Assembly (NCBI GenBank): GCA_964616545.1
Contig: CAZTUA010000041.1
Location: 3,775 to 67,774 of the forward strand
DNA: 64,000 bases
Source of the DNA: JAQVEM01 sp964616545
GTDB taxonomy: Bacteria > Actinomycetota > Humimicrobiia > Humimicrobiales > Humimicrobiaceae
Direction: 5' to 3'
Part shown: positions 1 to 9,150 of the stretch, piece after piece
Layout of the letters: every line of letters begins with the position of its first letter
How positions within the stretch are numbered: position 1 is the stretch's first letter
The notes under the pieces: generated by a model
What the model was told of the DNA's origin: nothing
Databases searched by the model: none
Seen by the model: only the letters and a program-made list of their open reading frames with translations
Translations under genes and position numbers: made by a program

Positions 1-2199
1 ATTATTATACACAGCTTTACTTTCCCAGAATCTACATATCTCAAAGAAAATTTCAGCTCCATATTTTTCTATAAAATCAATATCTTCAGTCATCTGGTAA
101 TACTGCCAGACATTTAAGGCTATCCCCAGAGAAGTATGATACTGAAGGGCGCTATAATCAGTGTCCCATTCGCCTGATACTGGATTTAGATGGATAACCT
201 GGCTCTGTTCGCTGCCATCACTGCCGCTCTGCCACGGGTATAGCGCACCTTTATAACCTCTGTCCGCTGCATTTTTTCTGGCCATATTCAGCCGTCTGTA
301 TCTGTAAAGTAAAATAGATTTTGATATTTCCGGGAAATGAATGTTGTAAAAAGGTAAAATAAAAAGCTCATCCCAGAATATGTGCCCCCGGTAAGCTTCC
401 CCGTGAAGTCCTCTCGCCGGAAAACCTCCATCAATATTAATATTATGAGGCGAAGCAGTTATCATTAAATGATACATATTAAAACGTATCAATTTTTGCA
501 CTCTGTTGACTCCCTGAACTCCTATATCAATTTCTTCCCAGATGTTATCCCATGCCTCTCCGCTGCTGTATAGAATCCCATCAAAGCTCCTTATTTTTTT
601 TAGTGCACTGATACCTCTGGCTAACGGCGGTTTTTTTGCGTTTCTGTCCCTGGAAGTATAGAAAGTTATTACCTTATCAACCGAAATTGTTTCTGTTTCA
701 GCAACAAATTTGCTAAAAGATGCGAAAACCGAGTCTTTTGATTCGCCATTTGTTATACAGGGTTTTATTTTTTTATTGCCGGTGCTGACAATTAATCTTG
801 CGGCAAGAGCAATATCAATTCCGGATTGATTTGTTCTTACATGAATATAGCTTATATCTTTTTTACTGCCTTTTTCAACAATATCATAGTGCCTGAATCC
901 CAGCTGACTGTATCTTTTAACCCCGGAATTAACCGTACTTCCGTCTAATTCAGATTTTACGGTTATTTTACCGGAATAATTCAAAGGTGTAATACTATAT
1001 TTTATACCTCCGATATGCGGGTCTGCCATACTTGCCATTCTCATTGATTCTATTAAGGTTTCCCTGTCCATTTCATCTTTTATTATTACCTTTCTCAAAA
1101 GAACCCCTTTTTTAAGGTTAAGCGTCCTTTTAAAACTGATAATTTCAACTTCATTTAAATCAATCCAGTCGCTCCCCCCGACTTTAAACGTCAGAGGCAG
1201 CCAGTTTGGACAATTTACCATATCTTCATTTTCTATTAATCTTCCCGTTATTTTAGTTTTTAATTTATTGTACACACCTGCTATATAGGTACCCGGGTAG
1301 TTTATATTATTAGCCCTGCTTTCCTCCACCGCTCCTCTCGTTCCAAAGTAGCCGTTACCCACCGTACAGAGAGTTTCCCTTGACGGTTCTTTTTTGGGAG
1401 AGTAATTATTGTAAAAGACAGACCATCTTTCATTCTCACGTTTTTCTCTGAAAAATTTCTCTATCAGCTCAAAATTCAACTCACCAAGATCCTTAACAAC
1501 TATGTCCGCACCGTTTGCTTCCAGGCATTTTCCCTTATTTTGCCGGTCAACTCCTACTACCAGACCAAATCCCCCTCTGGCCCCCGCCCGGACTCCGGAA
1601 ACGGCATCCTCTACAATGATGCATCGTCTGCGGTCTGCTCCAAGCCTATCGCAGGCCGTAAGAAAAATATCAGGCTCCGGTTTTCCCTTAAGATTTAATT
1701 TTTTAGAAACTAACCCATCCACGTATGCTTCAAATAAATCAGGCAATCCGGCCTTTGTAAGAATCTCCCTGCAGCTTTCACTTGAAGAGGCAACTCCTAT
1801 CTTAATTCCTTTGCTTTTTAGTTCCCTTATAAAATCAATTGTTGATATAAATACTCCTACTTCTGAACTTTTTAGCAATTTCTTAAATAAAACATTTTTC
1901 CTGTTCCCAAGCCCGCAGATAGTGTTCCTGGCCGGCTTATCTTCGCATTTACCGTATGATAGATTAATGCCCCTTGACTTTAAAAATGATTCCACGCCTT
2001 TAAACCTTGGTTTTCCGTCAACATAATTCAGGTAATCATTCTCTATGTCAAAAGGCTTAAATGACTCTTTCTTTTTATCTGCCATGTCCAGCAGAAATTC
2101 ATCAAACATTTCTTTCCAGGCCCGGCTATGGATCACAGCGGTCTGTGTTATAACTCCATCCAGATCAAGCACAACAGCATCAAAATTAAACTTATCCAC
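1..2199 (-). CDS. beta-phosphoglucomutase-like HAD domain fused to GH65 sugar phosphorylase (C-terminus beyond window)
   Basis: Reading leftward from a GTG at 2199, preceded by GGAGGA at 2210-2215, the frame stays open for 733 codons to the window edge. Residues 1 to about 225 form a HAD domain of the beta-phosphoglucomutase type: motif VVLDLDGVIT with Asp12 and Asp14, a GVASSS motif, then GKPEPDIF and VEDAVSGV. From about residue 240 a GH65 N-terminal domain begins (TVGNGYFGTRGAVEES) and runs into the (alpha/alpha)6 catalytic domain (HGEAYRGHIFWDELF). GH65 enzymes phosphorolyse alpha-glucosides such as maltose, kojibiose, trehalose or nigerose to beta-glucose-1-phosphate, which beta-PGM converts to glucose-6-phosphate, so the fusion joins two consecutive steps. 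The catalytic Glu region lies beyond the left edge. It is the last visible gene of the sugar operon starting at 7332. Substrate cannot be assigned. Confidence 0.9.
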   Translation of the reverse strand, partial: MDKFNFDAVVLDLDGVITQTAVIHSRAWKEMFDEFLLDMADKKKESFKPFDIENDYLNYVDGKPRFKGVESFLKSRGINLSYGKCEDKPARNTICGLGNRKNVLFKKLLKSSEVGVFISTIDFIRELKSKGIKIGVASSSESCREILTKAGLPDLFEAYVDGLVSKKLNLKGKPEPDIFLTACDRLGADRRRCIIVEDAVSGVRAGARGGFGLVVGVDRQNKGKCLEANGADIVVKDLGELNFELIEKFFREKRENERWSVFYNNYSPKKEPSRETLCTVGNGYFGTRGAVEESRANNINYPGTYIAGVYNKLKTKITGRLIENEDMVNCPNWLPLTFKVGGSDWIDLNEVEIISFKRTLNLKKGVLLRKVIIKDEMDRETLIESMRMASMADPHIGGIKYSITPLNYSGKITVKSELDGSTVNSGVKRYSQLGFRHYDIVEKGSKKDISYIHVRTNQSGIDIALAARLIVSTGNKKIKPCITNGESKDSVFASFSKFVAETETISVDKVITFYTSRDRNAKKPPLARGISALKKIRSFDGILYSSGEAWDNIWEEIDIGVQGVNRVQKLIRFNMYHLMITASPHNINIDGGFPARGLHGEAYRGHIFWDELFILPFYNIHFPEISKSILLYRYRRLNMARKNAADRGYKGALYPWQSGSDGSEQSQVIHLNPVSGEWDTDYSALQYHTSLGIALNVWQYYQMTEDIDFIEKYGAEIFFEICRFWESKAVYNN

Positions 2200-2318
2200 C
2201 AGGTAATCTTCCTCCAATGATTTTTATGTTGTAAATGTAGCTATAGTTAATGGATGTTTGCAAAATTAATATTTAAAAATCTGCAAATCCTTTAAGCGGA
2301 CTATTATTATTTTTTTAT

Positions 2319-2981
2319 TTATGAAATAGTATCACTTGCTTCTATAATGTCAAAATCTTTTGTAATAATTAGATCAGCTTTTGGTTTCAGTAATTGAACA
2401 ACTTCATGCTCTCTTTCAAGCACTTTTAGCCTGAATTCGTCAAATTTCTCTTTTTTCCTCAATATCTGAGCTTTTTTTGTATCAGTGTAATCAAGATCAA
2501 TAAAAATTTTTAAATCAATACCATCATCATAATAAAGGGAATACAGCCCCTCAAGTATGAGCACCTTTATTCCCTTAAAATCGGTTATTAGTTTATCTAT
2601 CTGGTCGGTAAGCAGATCCAGAAATGGCAAAACCGATATCCTGCTTTCTTTAAACTCCTTTACATGTTTTTTTATAAGATTCCAGTCATATTCAGTATAG
2701 TTGATACTCTCCAGGCCACTCTTTTTTCTTACTTCATAACGTTCCTTTGGAGGTACGGTATAGTAATTATCCGTATGAAGTAATTTTGCAAGAATATTCT
2801 TCTCTTTTAAAAAACCTGATATTAAATGTGCCACTTCTGATTTCCCGGAACCAGACTCTCCGCTAACTGCTATTGTAAACTTATCTATCCTGTTATCAGT
2901 AATATTGCCGTAAACTCTCCGGGCAATAGCTTTTGCTGCTTTTATATGCTTATCCTTTATTAATAAAACATCACCATGCAT
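2319..2981 (-). CDS. uridine kinase-like P-loop kinase in sugar operon
   Basis: A 220-residue P-loop kinase of the uridine kinase/phosphoribulokinase superfamily. It has a Walker A GESGSGKSE near residue 43, an LHTDNYY substrate-loop motif, and the ILEGLYSLYYD strand typical of the family. I place the start at the ATG at 2981, because AAAGGTGA lies 7 bases upstream; an in-frame ATG at 2999 would put this ribosome binding site inside the gene. It sits between the sugar permease genes and the HAD-GH65 fusion, on the same strand. Family members phosphorylate uridine or other small alcohol or sugar substrates. Its place in an alpha-glucoside operon suggests a sugar or glucose substrate, which is inference. 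Confidence 0.75.
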   Translation of the reverse strand: MHGDVLLIKDKHIKAAKAIARRVYGNITDNRIDKFTIAVSGESGSGKSEVAHLISGFLKEKNILAKLLHTDNYYTVPPKERYEVRKKSGLESINYTEYDWNLIKKHVKEFKESRISVLPFLDLLTDQIDKLITDFKGIKVLILEGLYSLYYDDGIDLKIFIDLDYTDTKKAQILRKKEKFDEFRLKVLEREHEVVQLLKPKADLIITKDFDIIEASDTIS

Positions 2982-3087
2982 TAAAGAATCACCTTTCATG
3001 CAAAATATTTACAATATTTTTTAAGGTATCGTTTAATTTTAAATTTTAAGGCCTTCAGCTTCAAAAAAGTTTTTTCCGGCCAGCCCA

Positions 3088-3948
3088 TTATCCCTTAACA
3101 GATCCTGCCAGTATACCTCTAACAAAATAACGTTGCAATGAAAAGAACACAACTAGAGGCAGTATCATTGATACAAATGCGGCCGCCGTAAGCAGATGCC
3201 AGTTCTGGCCCATTGAGTTCACCAGGCTGCTCAGACGCAATGTAACAGGTGCCACCTTTTCAGTTCCGCCCAGATATATCAATGCAACAAGAAGGTCGTT
3301 CCAGACCCACAGAAACTGAAAAATTATAAGTGAAGCAAGTACCGGAACAGAAAGCGGTAATGCCAGACGGAAAAATGCAGTATGATAGGACGCCCCATCC
3401 AGGAAAGCGGATTCAAAAATATCCCTGGGAAGAGCACTAAAAAAATTACGCAACAGGAATATACCGAGAGGAAGGCCGTATCCTGCATGTGCCAGCCATA
3501 TACCATGAAATGTACCTGCCAGCCCCATAGTATTATAAATCCTTAAGATAGGAATTAGTGTCATCTGTATGGGAACAACCAGCAGACCCACCACTACCAC
3601 GAATAAAATCTGCCTTCCCGGAAATTCCATGCGGGCAAAAGCGTAGGCTGCAAAAGCGGCAACAACTACAGTAATAATGGTGGAAGGAACAGTTATCAGC
3701 AGGCTATTTATAAAAGCACGCCCCATTCCGCTTGCTGTAATTACCTGGGTATAATTATCCAGTGTAAACTGGCTGAAATCAAAAAACCGCCCAAAAACTG
3801 TCCACCATCCCGAAGATATAACCATATCCCTGGTTCTAAATGAACTTATAAACAGGCCCAGTGACGGTGTAATCCACACAACACTGACAGTAATTATGAC
3901 AAAATGCAGTAAAAATCTCGGGAAAAAATTTAGTCTTTTTTTATTCAT
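3088..3948 (-). CDS. carbohydrate ABC transporter permease (MalG/AglG type)
   Basis: A 286-residue inner-membrane permease of the CUT1 sugar ABC family. The N-terminal transmembrane segment carries PRFLLHFVIITVSVVWITP, and the cytoplasmic EAA loop reads ESAFLDGASYHTAFFRLALP, which docks the ATPase. Six hydrophobic segments can be counted. The start ATG at 3948 overlaps the stop of the upstream permease by one base (TAATG), and AGGAAAG lies just upstream, so the two are translationally coupled. It pairs with the permease at 3948-4835 and the binding protein at 4921-6213. No cognate ATPase is in the window, so a shared MsmX-type ATPase or one beyond the edge is likely. Confidence 0.9.
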   Translation of the reverse strand: MNKKRLNFFPRFLLHFVIITVSVVWITPSLGLFISSFRTRDMVISSGWWTVFGRFFDFSQFTLDNYTQVITASGMGRAFINSLLITVPSTIITVVVAAFAAYAFARMEFPGRQILFVVVVGLLVVPIQMTLIPILRIYNTMGLAGTFHGIWLAHAGYGLPLGIFLLRNFFSALPRDIFESAFLDGASYHTAFFRLALPLSVPVLASLIIFQFLWVWNDLLVALIYLGGTEKVAPVTLRLSSLVNSMGQNWHLLTAAAFVSMILPLVVFFSLQRYFVRGILAGSVKG

Positions 3949-4835
3949 TATGATCTTTCCTGACTCCTAAACCGACGGACATTGATTATCATCATAGGAA
4001 TAATTACTAATAATAAAATAACGGCAATAGCACTTGCCCGGCCAAAGTTATGGAACTGAAACATTTCTTTGTACATTCTGTTCGCAATAACCTCTGTATC
4101 AAATTGGCCATTCGTCATAACATAAACAATATCAAAGACTTTTAATACATTGATTATCATCGTAGTGGTTACGACCGCTATTGTAGGCTTCATCATTGGT
4201 ATAATAATACGCCAGAATACCTGCATTTCATTTGCTCCATCTACACGCGCCGCTTCTAAAAGTTCTTTTGGTATGCCTTTATATGACGCCGACAGAATAA
4301 CCATGCAAAATCCAACCCATATCCATATACCCACAAAAATCAGGGCAAAATTGTTTGTCCCTTTGTTAACCAGCCAGCCAACTGGTTCAAAATTTTTGAA
4401 ATTGCTCAGGATCGCGTTTAAAACTCCAATTTGAGCCACACCTGTGGGTCTGTAAGAATATACAAACTTCCATATTACTCCTGCTCCCACAAAAGATATT
4501 GCCATAGGTAAAAAGATTATGGATTTTACAACTGACTCATAGCGTACACGGTCAAAAATTACGGCAAAAATTAAGCCCAGCGAAACTGTAAATAAAGTGA
4601 AGAATACCAGCCACAGGAGATTATTCCTGAACGCAATTAGCATGGGCTTTCTTGTAAAAGCAAATATATAATTGCTTAAACCCACAAAAATTTCCGATTT
4701 TGCATCCAGGAAGCTGAGATATATTGTATTTATAATAGGATAAACCAGGAAGAACCCGAGTATCAGTAATGCAGGCGCCAGATATGCCCATGGCCACATA
4801 TCCACCTTTTTTTTAAAAATCTTTTCTTTATTCAT
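3948..4835 (-). CDS. carbohydrate ABC transporter permease (MalF/AglF type)
   Basis: A 295-residue permease of the CUT1 family with six predicted membrane segments. Its EAA loop is EAARVDGANEMQVFWRIIIP. The segment with PTGVAQIGVLNAI and the stretch GWLVNKGTNNFALIFVGIWIW resemble alpha-glucoside (AglF) permeases more than maltose MalF, which would fit the GH65 phosphorylase encoded downstream. The start ATG at 4835 has only a weak upstream GTGAGAA. The gene is separated from the binding-protein gene by 85 bases that contain a strong hairpin (4864-4899), and it overlaps the next permease by one base. Confidence 0.9.
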   Translation of the reverse strand: MNKEKIFKKKVDMWPWAYLAPALLILGFFLVYPIINTIYLSFLDAKSEIFVGLSNYIFAFTRKPMLIAFRNNLLWLVFFTLFTVSLGLIFAVIFDRVRYESVVKSIIFLPMAISFVGAGVIWKFVYSYRPTGVAQIGVLNAILSNFKNFEPVGWLVNKGTNNFALIFVGIWIWVGFCMVILSASYKGIPKELLEAARVDGANEMQVFWRIIIPMMKPTIAVVTTTMIINVLKVFDIVYVMTNGQFDTEVIANRMYKEMFQFHNFGRASAIAVILLLVIIPMMIINVRRFRSQERS

Positions 4836-4863
4836 AATTTTTTATTCTCACATTAAATAATCA

Positions 4864-4899
4864 GTATCAGGGCAATCCCTCACAGGATTGCCCTGATAC
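4864..4899 (-). terminator. intercistronic hairpin between binding protein and permease genes
   Basis: A perfect 15-bp inverted repeat at 4864-4878 and 4885-4899 with the loop CTCACA. On the transcribed strand the sequence after the stem is not strongly T-rich, so it looks more like an mRNA-stabilising stem or partial terminator than a full stop. This placement after a binding-protein gene is a known way of keeping the binding protein more abundant than its permeases. Confidence 0.6.
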
Positions 4900-4920
4900 A
4901 TACAGGTTCATCAGTTATTA

Positions 4921-6213
4921 TTAATAGGAATCCATCGCACTATCTTCAATTTCAGAAAGAACAGTATCAAGGTCTTTTCCGCCCACAAAGTCCAGAGTGC
5001 CTGTCCAGAAAGAACCGGACCCTACAGCTGCTGGCATAAGATCAGACGCATCAAAACGGAAAACTTCAGCACTTACTACCATTTCAGCCATTTTCTTTGT
5101 AAGCTCATCAGGATAAGCATCAAGGCTTACTGCTTTATTAGGCGAAATGAATCCGCCGCCGCTGGCAGCCCATATTTCCTGAGGCTCTGCAGTAGCCAGA
5201 TATTTCATAAATTCCCTGGCTTCCGGTGTGTCATTAAGCATAACTATCAAATCAGCACCGCCCAGAACCGGTACCCCGTATTCTGAATCAATAGAGGGAA
5301 ATGGGAAGAAATCATAATCTGTGCCGACTTCCAGCCCTTCAGGGAAAAATCCTGTTATAAAACTGGCCTGGCGATGCATATAAGCGCCCGGAGGATCTGT
5401 AAATAACACAGCAGGAGCATCTCCAAAATTGGTTGTAAGCGTCCCTGTAGTTCCTCCATACTGGTAATCTTCATTTAGAACTATCTCGCCGAATACTTCC
5501 CATGCATTTTTAACTGCTTCATCTGTCCAGGGTATCTCATGGCTAACCCATTTGTCATAAACATCAGGTCCGGCTGTCCTGAGCATTATATCCTCAATCC
5601 AGTCGGTAGCCGGCCATCCGCTCGCAGCATCACTTTCAAAACCAATAGCCCAAGGCGTACCGCCATCCGAAACAATTTTATCAGATAAAGCTATCAGTTC
5701 GTCCCAGTCAGCAGGTACTTCGTACCCTCCTGCTGAAAAAGCTGACGGGCTATACCAGATAAGGCTTTTGTTTGCTACCTTATAAAATATACCATACAGT
5801 GTATCATCGTAGCTGGCCAGATCCAGCCATGCTTCTGCATAATTACTATTGAGTTCATCCATATCCATGAACTCACTGATATCAACCAGTGCATCATCCC
5901 CGGCCAATTCATACATCTGGCCTGGATTGGGGAGTATTGCAATATCCGGAGGATTTCCTGCCTGTACCCTGGTGGTAAGAACAGCAGCCAGGTCCCTGGT
6001 ACCCTCAAATGCCATACCTATGCCAGTATCTTCGGTAAATGGGAAAACAGCTTCCTGAAAACTTGTCAGCTCATCTCCTCCCCACGTACCGATAACAGTT
6101 ACTACGCTGGGTGCTGCTTCTTCTGGAGCTGCCTCTTCTCCGCAGCCGGTACCTGCAAGCATCATTGAAACCGCAAATACCGCCGCCATAAATCCAATAA
6201 ATATTTTTTTCAT
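4921..6213 (-). CDS. sugar ABC transporter substrate-binding lipoprotein (alpha-glucoside type)
   Basis: A 430-residue extracellular solute-binding protein of family 1. The true start is the ATG at 6213, because AAAGGAGGTT lies 8 bases upstream; longer in-frame versions lack a usable site. The N-terminus is a signal peptide (MKKIFIGFMAAVFAVSMMLA) followed by GTGCGEE, where the Cys is the likely lipidation site. The mature part begins with VTVIGTWGGDELTSFQEAV and includes NPPDIAILPNPGQ and YGIFYKVANKSLIWYS, features of alpha-glucoside binders of the AglE group. It delivers sugar to the two downstream permeases. The lipobox has Gly at -3 instead of Leu. The exact ligand is not visible. Confidence 0.9.
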   Translation of the reverse strand: MKKIFIGFMAAVFAVSMMLAGTGCGEEAAPEEAAPSVVTVIGTWGGDELTSFQEAVFPFTEDTGIGMAFEGTRDLAAVLTTRVQAGNPPDIAILPNPGQMYELAGDDALVDISEFMDMDELNSNYAEAWLDLASYDDTLYGIFYKVANKSLIWYSPSAFSAGGYEVPADWDELIALSDKIVSDGGTPWAIGFESDAASGWPATDWIEDIMLRTAGPDVYDKWVSHEIPWTDEAVKNAWEVFGEIVLNEDYQYGGTTGTLTTNFGDAPAVLFTDPPGAYMHRQASFITGFFPEGLEVGTDYDFFPFPSIDSEYGVPVLGGADLIVMLNDTPEAREFMKYLATAEPQEIWAASGGGFISPNKAVSLDAYPDELTKKMAEMVVSAEVFRFDASDLMPAAVGSGSFWTGTLDFVGGKDLDTVLSEIEDSAMDSY

Positions 6214-6306
6214 TTTTTCTAACCTCCTTTTAAAATAACTAACCAGCCAAGAATTCCCTATATACATCACCTCCCGTAAATAGTTTCATTATTTTATATT
6301 TATATA

Positions 6307-7332
6307 TTATTTACAGCCGCAAGACTTTCTGATAATCATATTTGCGTCAAGAATGATTTTCCTGCTCTTTTTCTCTTCCTCCTCAATAATATTTATAAGA
6401 AGGTTTGCTGCGTTCATTCCTATATCAAACCCCGGTAGATTTATTGTTGTCAGTGAAGGATCGACATATTCAGATAAATTAATATTATCAAATCCAGCCA
6501 GCGCCATATCAGCTGGAATCTGCATGCCCTTTTTCTTTATTGCATCCATAACGCCAAAAGCCACAACATCGGAAGCCACAAAAATAGCTGTAGGAGGATT
6601 TTTTAAAGATAGTAAGTTTTGTGCTACCCTGTAACCGCTCTGCGGTGTAAAATTTCCTATACCAACAATCTCTTCACTAAAATCTATTTTCCCGTCTTTA
6701 AGTGCTTCCCTGTAACCCTGCAGCCTTAATTTACTTGCCGTGTAATTTAGAGGGGCATTGGTAATAATTGCAATTCTCTCATGACCATGGGATATAAGAT
6801 GATTAACTATTTTTTTTGACGCTTCTACATTATCTATATCAGAACAGCTAAAATCTCCATCCTCTGTCTGACCTATTAATACAATCGGGAAATCTTCTTC
6901 TCTCAGCTTTAGAATTTCTTCATCATCTGACCGGGGGCCGGATAAAATTATACCATCTATTCTTTTTTCCCTTGCCAGATGATAATAATTATCTTTGTTA
7001 CTCTTATCTTCAATATATTGAAGTAATATCTTGTAATCTTTTTTTGCCGCTACATTATTTATTCCCAGAATAACCTGCGGGATTAACACGTCAGAAAATA
7101 CACTTCCAAGCTCCTGGCATAAAACGAGACCGAGTGTTTTTGAATGTTTCTTTACGAGACTTTTTGCTATTGCATGCGGGTAATAATCGAGCTTCCTGGC
7201 TATATCCAGAACCTTTTTACGTGTTTTTTCAGATATTTTCATATCCATTCGATTATTCAACACAAAAGATACTGTTGTCCTGGAAACGTTAGCCATCCTG
7301 GCTATGTCTTTCATGCTAGTGTTTTTTTTCAT
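6307..7332 (-). CDS. LacI-family transcriptional repressor
   Basis: A 341-residue LacI/GalR regulator. The N-terminal helix-turn-helix is MKDIARMANVSRTTVSFVLN, followed by a hinge helix and a periplasmic-binding-protein-like ligand domain (GIILSGPRSDDEE, AIITNAPLNYTASKLRLQGY, PADMALAGFDNINLSEYVDP). It ends in CGCK. The start is taken as the ATG at 7332. No clear Shine-Dalgarno site is visible, and ATG 7314 is an alternative. It is the first gene of the sugar operon and lies directly behind a promoter with two operator-like sites, so it probably represses itself and the transport/phosphorylase genes until an inducing sugar binds. Confidence 0.9.
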   Translation of the reverse strand: MKKNTSMKDIARMANVSRTTVSFVLNNRMDMKISEKTRKKVLDIARKLDYYPHAIAKSLVKKHSKTLGLVLCQELGSVFSDVLIPQVILGINNVAAKKDYKILLQYIEDKSNKDNYYHLAREKRIDGIILSGPRSDDEEILKLREEDFPIVLIGQTEDGDFSCSDIDNVEASKKIVNHLISHGHERIAIITNAPLNYTASKLRLQGYREALKDGKIDFSEEIVGIGNFTPQSGYRVAQNLLSLKNPPTAIFVASDVVAFGVMDAIKKKGMQIPADMALAGFDNINLSEYVDPSLTTINLPGFDIGMNAANLLINIIEEEEKKSRKIILDANMIIRKSCGCK

Positions 7333-7345
7333 AAGAAAAATGATT

Positions 7346-7377
7346 ACTAACACGTTTTAATAACTAACACGGTTTAA
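7346..7377. promoter_or_regulatory. two tandem LacI-type operator copies
   Basis: Two 15-base copies, 7346-7360 (ACTAACACGTTTTAA) and 7363-7377 (ACTAACACGGTTTAA), differ by one base and are spaced 17 bases apart. Each contains an imperfect palindrome centred on CG, the pattern bound by LacI-family repressors; the first copy pairs at five of six positions. They lie between the -10 box and the lacI start and cover the likely transcription start. Confidence 0.7.
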
Positions 7378-7404
7378 TTATATTAAATGTAATACTTTTG
7401 TCAA
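7377..7404 (-). promoter_or_regulatory. sigma70 promoter of the lacI-sugar operon
   Basis: On the minus strand there is a perfect -35 TTGACA (7399-7404) and a perfect -10 TATAAT (7377-7382), separated by 16 bases. The expected start of transcription near 7370 falls inside the operator pair, so repressor binding would block initiation directly. Confidence 0.75.
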
Positions 7405-7664
7405 TATTCTTTACCGCATCATTCACTTTACCGGCCTTTTTATCAGACTGACAATTCAATTCTTCAGCTGGTTCTATAAAAAAATCGGACAGATATCCGG
7501 AATTTTCTTATGGGACCTTTTCTGTTATTATCTGTATTCACTCAGAGTTTAAAAAATTTAATGATTTTTTTCTGCTTTAATCTTAAAATATATTCTGTAG
7601 TGTTTATCTATTTAAATATCTTTACGTTAGTTTTTAAGTGAAAATCAACCTGTAAAAATATTTT
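7405..7664. other. divergent intergenic region, no gene
   Basis: About 260 AT-rich bases lie between the sugar operon promoter and the GH1 gene. I see no open reading frame, no stable hairpin and no convincing promoter or operator for the GH1 gene. The copies found at 7346-7377 are not repeated here. Confidence 0.5.
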
Positions 7665-8885
7665 ATGACAGACTCGATAAGTTTTCCGGATAACTTTATT
7701 TTTGGAACCTCGACATCAGCCTTCCAGATAGAAGGTGCAGGATATACGGAATGGAAAGATTTCATTGGAGCCGACGGAATAAAGCTTGATGCAGCTATCG
7801 GCCATTACCAGAAATATAAAGAAGACCTTGAATATATATTATATCTGGGAAATGCCTACCGCTTCAGCATGGACTGGTCCAGGCTCCAGAGAAGCCCTTA
7901 CGGCCCTCTTGATAGTGAAACTGTAAAACACTATATGGAAATATTTAAAACACTGAAAAGTGAGAATAAAAAAATAATGCTTGTACTGAATCACTTTTCA
8001 AATCCAGTGTGGTTCTTTAATAAAGGAGGCTGGGCTTCCGGAAAAACCTCCGGAATTTATCTTGATTATGTAAAAAAAGTGCTTGATAAATTTTCAGATT
8101 ATATTGATTATATAAATACATTTAATGAACCGGGAGCCTATGCTATTATGGCATATATCCTAAAAGAATTCCCCCCGAAAAGATTCAACCCGTTCCTGAG
8201 AAAAAAAGCCCTGAATAATATGTCTGAAGCTCATAAAACTGTTTATGATTATGTAAAGAAAAATTATCCCCGTATAGAGGTAGGCATATCCCAGGCTTCC
8301 ATGTTTATACAGACTCTTAATAAACGGTCTATCTGGCAAAAATTTTTAAATTGGTTCCTGGATTACTATATGTTCGAACATGTCCACCAGATGTTTGCCG
8401 GTGACGGGAAAACGGACTATATCGGATTCAGTTATTACGGAAGGATATTAGTTTCAAGACATCTTGTCATGGCTTATGAGGAAAGAGGGAGGAAAATACT
8501 GGACAGACTCGGCCTTGAATATGACGACATGTGGGAGACTTATCCGGAGGGCATATATCAACTCATAAAAAAGTTTTATAAAAAATACTTAAAACCGATA
8601 ATTATTACAGAAAATGGAACCTGCACAGACAATGATAACCTGAGGATTAAAAATCTATACAATCACTTATATTATATAAAGAAAGCCATTGATGAGGGTA
8701 TAGATGTCAGAGGTTACTTTCACTGGTCGACTTTTGATAATTATGAACTTGCTCACGGGCCATCCAGAAGATTCGGACTGGTTTCAGTAGATTACAATTC
8801 TCCTGACCTGAAAAGAGAATTAAAAGAATCTGGCAGATATTATCATAAGATTTCAAATTCCAATAAACTATTAAGGTACCCGTGA
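7665..8885 (+). CDS. glycoside hydrolase family 1 (beta-glucosidase-like)
   Basis: A 406-residue GH1 enzyme with a (beta/alpha)8 barrel. The N-terminal signature is FPDNFIFGTSTSAFQIEGA. The acid/base Glu lies in TFNEPGAYA (about residue 158), the nucleophile Glu in IITENGT (about residue 316), and the C-terminal substrate loop is GYFHWSTFDNYELAHG. GH1 enzymes hydrolyse beta-glucosides or beta-galactosides. At 406 residues it is shorter than the usual 440 to 480, mainly through reduced loops; no stop or frameshift is seen. The start ATG at 7665 has no clear Shine-Dalgarno site. It is transcribed away from the alpha-glucoside operon. Substrate is not assignable, and no signal peptide is present, so it acts in the cytoplasm. 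Confidence 0.88.
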   Translation: MTDSISFPDNFIFGTSTSAFQIEGAGYTEWKDFIGADGIKLDAAIGHYQKYKEDLEYILYLGNAYRFSMDWSRLQRSPYGPLDSETVKHYMEIFKTLKSENKKIMLVLNHFSNPVWFFNKGGWASGKTSGIYLDYVKKVLDKFSDYIDYINTFNEPGAYAIMAYILKEFPPKRFNPFLRKKALNNMSEAHKTVYDYVKKNYPRIEVGISQASMFIQTLNKRSIWQKFLNWFLDYYMFEHVHQMFAGDGKTDYIGFSYYGRILVSRHLVMAYEERGRKILDRLGLEYDDMWETYPEGIYQLIKKFYKKYLKPIIITENGTCTDNDNLRIKNLYNHLYYIKKAIDEGIDVRGYFHWSTFDNYELAHGPSRRFGLVSVDYNSPDLKRELKESGRYYHKISNSNKLLRYP

Positions 8886-9150
8886 TTAAATGGCGGCCGG
8901 TCAAATAATAACGCCGGCAATAACTTTAGTAGCAGCTGTACAGGATTTTCATGATTGAATTTACATATAATGTGGAACAAAAATAATTCTTAATAACCTG
9001 AAATTTTAAAAATTTTTATAGCTTTTTATGTGGGCGGCAAGCTTTAGCATATTTATTATTTTTTAAAATTTATAGCTTGTATTTTATCAATTCATACCTT
9101 AAGATTGTATAATAATTTATCTGAGATATTATATTATTTTTTAGGTTGTT

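Noticed and set aside
1502..2026. A 174-codon open frame on the plus strand.
   Set aside because: It lies antisense to the HAD domain of the HAD-GH65 fusion, whose conserved motifs show that the minus strand is coding.
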